From Streptomyces mirabilis (GTDB lineage Bacteria; Actinomycetota; Actinomycetes; Streptomycetales; Streptomycetaceae), in NCBI RefSeq assembly GCF_018310535.1, contig NZ_CP074102.1, forward strand, positions 124,001-188,000: DNA of 64,000 bases, read 5' to 3'. Positions 17,562 through 24,652 of the stretch are shown here, piece after piece (within the stretch, counting starts at the first letter, position 1; every line of letters begins with the position of its first letter). The position numbers and the translations under genes were made by a program. Below the pieces are notes generated by a model, which ran no database searches, was not told where the DNA came from, and saw only the letters and a list, made by a program, of their open reading frames with translations.

Positions 17562-18152
17562 TTATGCCGCGGCGCCGTCGAGAGCCCTGGCGCAGAGCAG
17601 CCGCAGCCGAGCCCGCCCCCGGGTGAACGCGCCTTCGGCCGCCTTGACCGAGATCTGGTGCATGCGGGCGAATTCCAGCGTGGAGATCCCATGTGCGCGG
17701 GCGAGGACCACCTGACGCTCCCGGCCCCGCAGCAGGTGCACCTGGCCGAGCAGCCAGCGTCCGAAGTCCTGGTCGCACACGCCTTCGTCCGGCAGCTCGG
17801 GTCCGCCCACATCCGCCGCGCGGCGCAACAGTCGCCGCCCCCGCTCCAGTTCGCGGTAGTGGTCCACACAAAGACGCAGGGCGACCGAGGTCAGAAAGGG
17901 ACCGATCCGGTCCTGGTCGAGATTGCCGTGGGCGGCCGCTCTGAGCATCGCTTCCTGAACGCAGTCCTCCGCGTCCTGGGCATTCGGCAGCCGGCGGCGG
18001 ACCAGCCTCATCAGTCGCTCCCGGTGACTGGCGATCACATCCCAGGAGAACTCCCGCCGCACCTCTTCCTGGGATTCGTGGCTTGCTCGATCAATCGCTC
18101 GATCGATGATTTCGCACTCATCTAAGTGGTCTAGCAATTCCCTGTGATCCAT
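17562..18152 (-). CDS. ECF-type RNA polymerase sigma factor with a TTA codon
   Basis: 196 residues. Region 2 is seen in LPNAQDAEDCVQEAMLRAA, and region 4 in LRGRERQVVLARAHGISTLEFARMHQISVKAAEGAFTRG, split here only in naming. That makes it a two-domain ECF-like sigma. I start at ATG 18152 (MDHREL), since the upstream open frame lacks coding character. Codon 10 is TTA (18123-18125), so translation should need the bldA leucyl-tRNA. No anti-sigma gene is adjacent. Its position directly upstream of the minus-strand biosynthetic operon makes it the likely cluster regulator. The N-terminal part has more A/T-ending codons than its neighbours. Confidence 0.8.
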   Translation of the reverse strand: MDHRELLDHLDECEIIDRAIDRASHESQEEVRREFSWDVIASHRERLMRLVRRRLPNAQDAEDCVQEAMLRAAAHGNLDQDRIGPFLTSVALRLCVDHYRELERGRRLLRRAADVGGPELPDEGVCDQDFGRWLLGQVHLLRGRERQVVLARAHGISTLEFARMHQISVKAAEGAFTRGRARLRLLCARALDGAAA

Positions 18153-19039
<887 letters not shown>

Positions 19040-19049
19040 GCCGGCCCGG

Positions 19050-19097
19050 CGACGACGACACCACGGGAACGACGACACCACGAGAACGACGACACAC
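19050..19097. repeat. Three near-copies of a 17-bp unit
   Basis: The unit GAACGACGACACCACG occurs nearly intact three times in tandem directly after the CsoR-like stop and before the terminator. Non-coding; function unknown. Confidence 0.6.
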
Positions 19098-19100
19098 CGA

Positions 19101-19138
19101 CGCGACGTGGGCCACCCTGGCGGGTGACCCACGTCGCG
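19101..19138. terminator. Bidirectional terminator hairpin
   Basis: 17-bp stem with one G-T pair (19101-19117 with 19122-19138), loop TGGC, between the convergent CsoR-like (+) and metalloprotease (-) genes. Confidence 0.8.
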
Positions 19139-19179
19139 GCTGTTGCCGGGGAGGCGTCAGACGGTGTCGATCGGGTCGA

Positions 19180-21576
19180 TCAGCTGGTCGTGACGGCGGT
19201 GTCGTCGACGACGAAGCTGGTCTGGAGCGAGGAGTCCTCGACCCCGCTGAACTTCAGAGCGACGGTGGTACCGGCGAACGAGGACAGGTCGAAGGTCTTC
19301 TGCGTGTACCCCGTGGCCTTGTTCAGGTTGGAGTACGTCGCCAGCGTCGTGGTGCCGGCGGTGACCGTCAGCTTGTCGTACGCGGTGCTAGTGGTCGTCT
19401 CCGCGCTGTCGATGTGCAGATAGAACGTGAAGCTGGCCTTGCAGCCGGACGGGATCGTCACCGACTGGGAGAGCGTGTCGGTGTGCGTCGAGCCGTAGCC
19501 GTCCAGCCACGCCTTGTACGAACCGGCGTGCGCCGCCTGGCTGCTGGAGTTGGTGATGACGCCGCTGGTCGCGGTCCAGGTGGTGTTGCCCGACTCGAAG
19601 CCGGGGTTGCCGAGCAGCTGCGCCGAGGTGCAGGTGCCGCCGCCTCCGGAGGAGCTGACGGTCCAGGTGAAGGACGCCGTTCCGGTGGCTCCGGTGCTGT
19701 CGGTGACGGTGACCGTGGTGCTGTACGTCCCGGCGGTGGTCGGCGTCCCGGTGATCGCTCCGGTGGAGCTGTTGATCGACAGGCCGGTGGGCAGCCCGGT
19801 CGCGGCGTAGCTCAGCGAGCCGGTGTTGGTGCTGCCGGCCGAGATCTGCAGGCTCACCGCGGTGCCGACGGTGGAGGACTGGCTGCCCGGGTTGGTGACG
19901 GTCACCCCGCTCGACGGCGGCGTGACATGGCTGCCGACGTTGATGCCCGCGAAGGCGTTCGCCACCCCCGCGTACTGGGTGGAGCTCGCGCCGTACAGGG
20001 CGGTGGCCGCGTTCAGCGCGGCGGTGCGGGCGCCCGCGTAGTCGGTGCTGGACGTCATGTACGAGGTCAGCGCCTTGTACCAGATCTGCAGGGCCGCGGC
20101 CCGGCCGATGCCCGCGACGGCGACTCCGTCGGAGGTCGTGCTGTTGTACGTGACACCGTTGATGACCTTGGTGCCGCTGCCCTCGGAGAGCAGGTAGAAC
20201 ATGTGGTTCGCCGGGCCCGAGGAGTAGTGGACGTCCAGGTTGCCGACGCCTGAGTACCAACTGTCCGCGGAGCCGCCGTCCTTGCTCGGCTTGTCCATGT
20301 AACGCAGCGGCGTGCCGTCGCCGTTGATGTCGATCTTCTCGCCGATGAGGTAGTCGCCGACGTCGCTGGAGTTGTTGGCGTAGAACTCGACGCCGGTGCC
20401 GAAGATGTCGGACGTGGCCTCGTTGAGGCCGCCGGACTCACCGCTGTAGTCCAGGCCCGCCGTGTTGGAGGTGACGCCGTGGCTCATCTCGTGCCCGGCC
20501 ACGTCGAGCGAGGTGAGCGCGTGGGTGCCGCCCGAGCCGTCGCCGTACGTCATGCAGAAGCAGCTGTCGTCCCAGAAGGCGTTGACGTACGCCGAGCTGT
20601 AGTGGACGCGCGAATAGGCCGCGACGCCGTCGTTCTTGATGCCGCTGCGGCCGAACGTGTTCTTGTAGAAGTCCCAGGTCTCCTGGGCGCCGTAGGCCGC
20701 GTCCGCGCCGGCGGTCTGGGTGTTCGAGCCGGCTCCGGTGCCCCACGTGTCGTCGGAGTCGGTCATCAACGTGCCCGTGCCCGACGTGCCGTTGTTGAGG
20801 CTGTACGTCTTGTGGCCGCCGCGCGTGGTGTCGTACAGCTGGTACGTCGAACCGGACAGCGTGGTGTTCAGCGTGACCGTGCCGCTGTACTGGGTGTTGC
20901 CCGTACCGGTCTTGATGCCCTGGTAGCGGTAGAGCTCCTGGCCGGTGGTGGCGTCGGTGATGACGTGCAACTGGCTCGGGGTGCCGTCGTCCTGGAGGCC
21001 GCCGATCACGGTCTCCCAGGCAAGCTTCGGGGTGCCGCTGCCGGCCCAGATCACCTTGCGGGCGCTGTCGGCGGTGGGCTTCTCGGCGGCCAGGGACTTG
21101 GCGGCCTTCAGCGCCTTGCTCGCGGCGGCGGACTTGGTGAAGGTCGCGGTGGTGGAGGCGACCTTGATGGTCCGCTTGTTGTTGAAGGTGCTGCTCACCG
21201 TGCCGGCGGCGAGGGAGGCCGGCGGGGTGTGCACGATCACGTCGCCGCCCAGTACCGGCAGGCCGGCGTAGGTGCGCTCGTAGCGGGTGTGGAGCGTGCC
21301 GTCCTGGTCCTTGACGACGTCCTTGACGACCAGCTTCTCCTTGGCCCCGAGGCCCAGGGTGCCGGCGGTCGCCGTGGTCTTCTGTGCCGCGCTCTTCAGC
21401 AGTGCCGAGTGCTGTGCGGGGGTGAGCTTGGCCTCCAGGCCTCCGGTGCGCAGCGGACTGGGGTGGGGGGCGGCAGGCTTGGCGGCCGCGGGGACCGTCT
21501 GTATGCCGACGGCCAGGAACGCGGCGGTGGCCGCCAGCGCTCCGGCCGCGGCCGCCTGACGGGGGATTCGTCTCAC
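19180..21576 (-). CDS. Secreted M4 (thermolysin-type) zinc metalloprotease
   Basis: 798 residues. Signal peptide about 1-32 (RRIPRQAAAAGALAATAAFLAVG then AAAKPAA), FTP/PepSY propeptide to about 215, then the M4 catalytic domain. The zinc site is intact: GHEMSH near 360 and the third ligand in GGLNEATSD about 25 residues on. The catalytic domain is followed by an Ig-like He_PIG domain (about 555-640: ATGLPTGLSINSSTGAITGTP) and a C-terminal jelly-roll-like domain probably binding substrate or cell wall. GTG 21576 start with TAGGAG about 6 bases before it. It is an extracellular neutral protease for protein feeding. A long upstream region holds palindromes that may control it. Confidence 0.93.
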   Translation of the reverse strand: MRRIPRQAAAAGALAATAAFLAVGIQTVPAAAKPAAPHPSPLRTGGLEAKLTPAQHSALLKSAAQKTTATAGTLGLGAKEKLVVKDVVKDQDGTLHTRYERTYAGLPVLGGDVIVHTPPASLAAGTVSSTFNNKRTIKVASTTATFTKSAAASKALKAAKSLAAEKPTADSARKVIWAGSGTPKLAWETVIGGLQDDGTPSQLHVITDATTGQELYRYQGIKTGTGNTQYSGTVTLNTTLSGSTYQLYDTTRGGHKTYSLNNGTSGTGTLMTDSDDTWGTGAGSNTQTAGADAAYGAQETWDFYKNTFGRSGIKNDGVAAYSRVHYSSAYVNAFWDDSCFCMTYGDGSGGTHALTSLDVAGHEMSHGVTSNTAGLDYSGESGGLNEATSDIFGTGVEFYANNSSDVGDYLIGEKIDINGDGTPLRYMDKPSKDGGSADSWYSGVGNLDVHYSSGPANHMFYLLSEGSGTKVINGVTYNSTTSDGVAVAGIGRAAALQIWYKALTSYMTSSTDYAGARTAALNAATALYGASSTQYAGVANAFAGINVGSHVTPPSSGVTVTNPGSQSSTVGTAVSLQISAGSTNTGSLSYAATGLPTGLSINSSTGAITGTPTTAGTYSTTVTVTDSTGATGTASFTWTVSSSGGGGTCTSAQLLGNPGFESGNTTWTATSGVITNSSSQAAHAGSYKAWLDGYGSTHTDTLSQSVTIPSGCKASFTFYLHIDSAETTTSTAYDKLTVTAGTTTLATYSNLNKATGYTQKTFDLSSFAGTTVALKFSGVEDSSLQTSFVVDDTAVTTS

Positions 21577-22120
21577 TCGTACTCCTACTGCTGCGGCCGC
21601 GCGTCGACGGCCGGTGACAGACCCGGGCAGACGGGATGTGCTGGCCGGGACGAGCTGAGCAGTGCGGGGCCCCTGCGCAGACCGTGTGAGGCCTGTCCGG
21701 CAGGTGAGGAAGAAGAATGGCAGCTTGACCTAGACATGTCATGCAGGTCGGAGGCAATCGAGGGTTAACCCTCGACGACGTTCACGTGGGGCGCACGGAC
21801 GAGGTTCACCCGGGGCGCACAGGAGGCCGCCTTCACCCGGATGGCGGCGCCCGGCTGACCTCGCGACCACCTCCGGGTCGTTGGCCACCCCAGCCGCGAC
21901 TTCGCCGGTGGCACGGCACCGGAGTACGCGAAGGCGGAATGGGGATAAGCCCGGAGAGCACGGCATCGCGCCGGACCGTGCCCCAGGGTCGGCATCCCTC
22001 CTTGGTAGTACGACCGGGTCGCGCATCTGCTCCTCAGGGAGAGGTGCGGGTGACCCGTGAGCACGACGCGCGTGAGCGCGGCGGCGTGGAAGCTGGTTGT
22101 ACGAGTCCGAGGAGGCCGCC
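21577..22120. other. Long intergenic region upstream of the metalloprotease
   Basis: About 540 bp without a gene I can support. It holds two dyads, one perfect at 21758-21775 and one imperfect around 21726-21748 (GACCTAGACATGTC with GCAGGTC). Open frames on the minus strand here lack codon bias and good ribosome sites. The protease promoter should lie in this stretch. Confidence 0.5.
21758..21775. promoter_or_regulatory. Perfect 18-bp palindrome, possible operator
   Basis: TCGAGGGTTAACCCTCGA reads the same on both strands and lies about 180 bp before the metalloprotease start. Its A/T core is unusual in this DNA. Regulator unknown. Confidence 0.45.
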
Positions 22121-22222
22121 ATGAACCGCCAGATCCGCATTCGCCCCAGCCGTCGCCCCGCCACCGAGCGCGAGGTGACGATCGACCGCAGGACACCGTC
22201 GGGCCGCCTGCTGCCCTACTGA
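22121..22222 (+). CDS. Small basic peptide ORF (33 aa)
   Basis: ATG 22121 is preceded by GAGGAGG with 6-base spacing, a near-perfect ribosome site. The 33-residue product begins MNRQIRIRPSRR and ends SGRLLPY: Arg-rich, no membrane segment. I do not recognise it. It stands alone, about 180 bp before the NUDIX-like gene. It may be a real small protein, or an upstream peptide in the leader of that gene. Confidence 0.45.
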   Translation: MNRQIRIRPSRRPATEREVTIDRRTPSGRLLPY

Positions 22223-22401
22223 CGCGACGGCTGCCCTGCTGATCCGACGCCCGCCCTCCCCGTCCGACGACTTTCCTTACCGATCCGGCCAGTCGGCGTA
22301 TCCGTTCCGCCGCGCGCACGTTGTGGGTGATGACAATGGCCACCAGACACCACGGCGAGCACTGCGCGCGGATCCGGAAGGGTTGAAAGTATGATCACCC
22401 A

Positions 22402-22938
22402 ATGTCTGACATGACCGAGACCACGCCGGGCTGGCTGACGCCCGACGAACTCGAAAGCGCGCGCGCACGCATGCCGATCCTGTACGTCGAGGCCGTGCCG
22501 GTCCGCGTCGACGACAACGGCGAAGTCACCAGCATCGGACTGCTGCTGCGCATAGGGCCGGACGGGACGGTCAGCCGCACCGTCGTCTCGGGCCGGGTGC
22601 TGCACCACGAGCGGGTCAGGGACGCCCTCCTGCGCCACCTGGAGAAGGACCTCGGCCCGGTGGCGCTCCCCCGCATCCCGACCTCGCTCCAGCCCTTCAC
22701 CGTCGCCGAGTACTTCCCCACGGTGGGCGTCACGCAGTTCCACGACCCCCGCCAGCACGCGGTCTCCCTCGCCTACATCGTCCCGGTGACCGGCGACTGC
22801 CGCCCCCGGCAGGACGCCCTCGACCTGGTCTGGTTCAGCCCCGAGGAGGCCTCGTCACCCGCGGTTCTGGGCGAGATGCCGGGCGGCCACGGAGCCCTCC
22901 TCAAGCAGGCCCTGGCCCATGTGGGCCGGCTGTCCTGA
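22402..22938 (+). CDS. NUDIX-like DUF4916 protein
   Basis: 178 residues, matching the actinobacterial DUF4916 group, which is NUDIX-fold by annotation. Seen: GWLTPDELESARARMPILYVEAVPVRV at the start, RVLHHERVRDALLRHLEKDLGP in place of a canonical Nudix box, and VSLAYIVPVTGDC with EALDLVWF-like strands (DALDLVWFSPEEA). The catalytic REUXEE set is not intact, so hydrolase activity is doubtful. Start ATG 22402, with GAAAG upstream; ATG 22411 is possible. The kinase gene starts about 75 bp after its stop and may be co-transcribed. Confidence 0.75.
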   Translation: MSDMTETTPGWLTPDELESARARMPILYVEAVPVRVDDNGEVTSIGLLLRIGPDGTVSRTVVSGRVLHHERVRDALLRHLEKDLGPVALPRIPTSLQPFTVAEYFPTVGVTQFHDPRQHAVSLAYIVPVTGDCRPRQDALDLVWFSPEEASSPAVLGEMPGGHGALLKQALAHVGRLS

Positions 22939-23012
22939 CTTCGGGCCTCCGCTAGAGTCGGCGCGGTCCCCGGTCAGACATGCTGCCGCGGGGGGGGGTC
23001 CTGCGCTGGGGG

Positions 23013-24566
23013 ATGACGGGCACGATGCGGTTCGAACGAATGCAACTGGCCGGGTACGAGATCCAGGAGGTCCTGGGCCAGGGCGGGTTCGCCACGGTGT
23101 ACCGGGCGCGGCAGCTGGCCGTGGGCCGCGAGGTGGCGCTCAAGGTGGACAGCAGGGTGCTCGACTCGCCCCGCGACCGGCAGCGGTTCATGCGGGAGGT
23201 CACCGCCGCCGGACAGTTGTCCGGGCATCCGCACGTGGTCCCGGTGTACGACGCCGGGGTATTCGGCGACAACCGCCCGTACATGGTGCTCGAACTGTGC
23301 CCCGGCGGCTCCCTGGGTGATCGTCTGCACCTCCAGGGCCCCCTGTCCGTGAAGGAGGCCCGCGACATCGGCGTGGGCATAGCCGACGCGGTGGCCGCGG
23401 CGCATACGGCCGGGGTACTGCACCGGGACATCAAACCCGGCAACATCCTGATCAACCGGTACGGCGGTGTCGCGCTCGCCGACTTCGGCCTCGCGGCCAT
23501 GCCCCGGCCGGACCGGGAACTGTCGGTCACTCGGGAGGCGTTGACCCCCGCGTACGCTCCGCCCGAGGCCTTCCACCTGGCCGAACCGACCCCGGCCGGC
23601 GATGTGTACTCGCTCGCCGCCACGCTCTACGCCCTGCTGCACGGCCGCCCGCCGCACTTCCCCGAGGACGGCACCCAGCTCAGTCTCGCGGAGCTCATCG
23701 TGCGGCACACCTGGCCCTACCCCGATCTGCCGGGAGTGCCGACGGCCCTCAACGAGGTGCTCGGGCAGGCCCTGGTGGCGGACCCGGCGCGCCGGCTGTC
23801 CGACGCCGGGGCACTGCGTGACGCGCTCGCCGCCGTCGATGTGGACAGCGCCGACCGGGTCGGCTTCGGGCCCGTACCCGGCGGCCTGATCACCACCGTC
23901 CCCGCGCGACGGGACACCGCGCCTCCGCCCGAGGCCGGTCCGCCGGGCACGACCACCGTCCCGGCGCCGCGGGACCCGGAGAAGAAGAGGCGGCGCCCGC
24001 AGCTGATCGCCGCGGCGGCGGCGGTCGCGGTGAGCGTGTCGGTCACCGTGATCACCTACCGGGGCGGGGGGTCCGACACCCCCAAGTCCCCCTCGACCGC
24101 GTCCCGGCCGTCCGTCACCGCGTCCACCGTGAACGCGGGGTTCGGTGGGGTGTCGACCACCACCCGGAACTGCCCCGCCGCCGCGGTCGACGGCGCGGGC
24201 GGCCGGTGCGTCACGACCCCCGAGTGCTGGAGCGGCATCACCGACATCTCGGGGACGATCACCGTCAGCCTCGCGGACTGCCGGGTGAAGCACGTGTGGG
24301 AGACCTTCGCCATCGCCCCGCTGCCCAAGGACGGGATGACGAACAACGCCCGGGACCTGATCAAGCACCCCACCGTCCAGGCACTGTGCTCGCACGAGGT
24401 CATGCTGAAGTCCAGGACGGCCACCGGACGGGCCGTCACCGGTCAGTGGAGCACCGACATCCTGCCGCCGACCGCCCAGCAGTGGGCCGACGGACTCCGC
24501 GCGTTCCGCTGCGTCGCCCACGCGGCCACGGAGGACGGGGAGATCACCGACAGCCACTTCGGGTAG
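23013..24566 (+). CDS. Membrane Ser/Thr protein kinase (PASTA-less Pkn type)
   Basis: About 517 residues. The kinase domain occupies residues 10-270 with all Hanks motifs: GQGGFATVYRA, the lysine in VALKVD, HRDIKPGNIL, ADFGLA and APPEAF. A Pro-rich linker follows, then one transmembrane helix near 330 (LIAAAAAVAVSVSVTVI) and an extracellular domain of about 170 residues with several Cys (NCPAAA, GGRCVTTPECW, ADCRV, ALCSH, FRCVAH). That domain resembles the septum-formation-like sensor ectodomains of some Streptomyces kinases. I prefer ATG 23013; the frame is open to 22980 across a run of nine G. It probably senses an extracytoplasmic signal. Confidence 0.88.
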   Translation: MTGTMRFERMQLAGYEIQEVLGQGGFATVYRARQLAVGREVALKVDSRVLDSPRDRQRFMREVTAAGQLSGHPHVVPVYDAGVFGDNRPYMVLELCPGGSLGDRLHLQGPLSVKEARDIGVGIADAVAAAHTAGVLHRDIKPGNILINRYGGVALADFGLAAMPRPDRELSVTREALTPAYAPPEAFHLAEPTPAGDVYSLAATLYALLHGRPPHFPEDGTQLSLAELIVRHTWPYPDLPGVPTALNEVLGQALVADPARRLSDAGALRDALAAVDVDSADRVGFGPVPGGLITTVPARRDTAPPPEAGPPGTTTVPAPRDPEKKRRRPQLIAAAAAVAVSVSVTVITYRGGGSDTPKSPSTASRPSVTASTVNAGFGGVSTTTRNCPAAAVDGAGGRCVTTPECWSGITDISGTITVSLADCRVKHVWETFAIAPLPKDGMTNNARDLIKHPTVQALCSHEVMLKSRTATGRAVTGQWSTDILPPTAQQWADGLRAFRCVAHAATEDGEITDSHFG

Positions 24567-24586
24567 GAGCGGCCGAGCGCCGACGA

Positions 24587-24628
24587 GCCGGTGCCCGGTC
24601 ACGTCGTACGACGTGACCGGGCACCGGC
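24587..24628. terminator. Perfect 42-bp palindromic terminator
   Basis: The two 21-base arms (24587-24607 and 24608-24628) are exact reverse complements with no spacer. It sits between the convergent kinase (+) and prenyltransferase-tryptophanase (-) genes, so it can end both transcripts. Confidence 0.85.
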
Positions 24629-24652
24629 CTCAGGACGGTGTCGCCCCGCCCG

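Noticed and set aside
21765..22343. Minus-strand open frame upstream of the metalloprotease
   Set aside because: No convincing start; the AAGGAGG near 22010 is too close to the ATG, and composition is shadow-like.
22990..22998. Phase-variable poly-G tract controlling the kinase
   Set aside because: The run of nine G lies upstream of the preferred start, so slippage would not alter the protein; GC-rich runs are common here.
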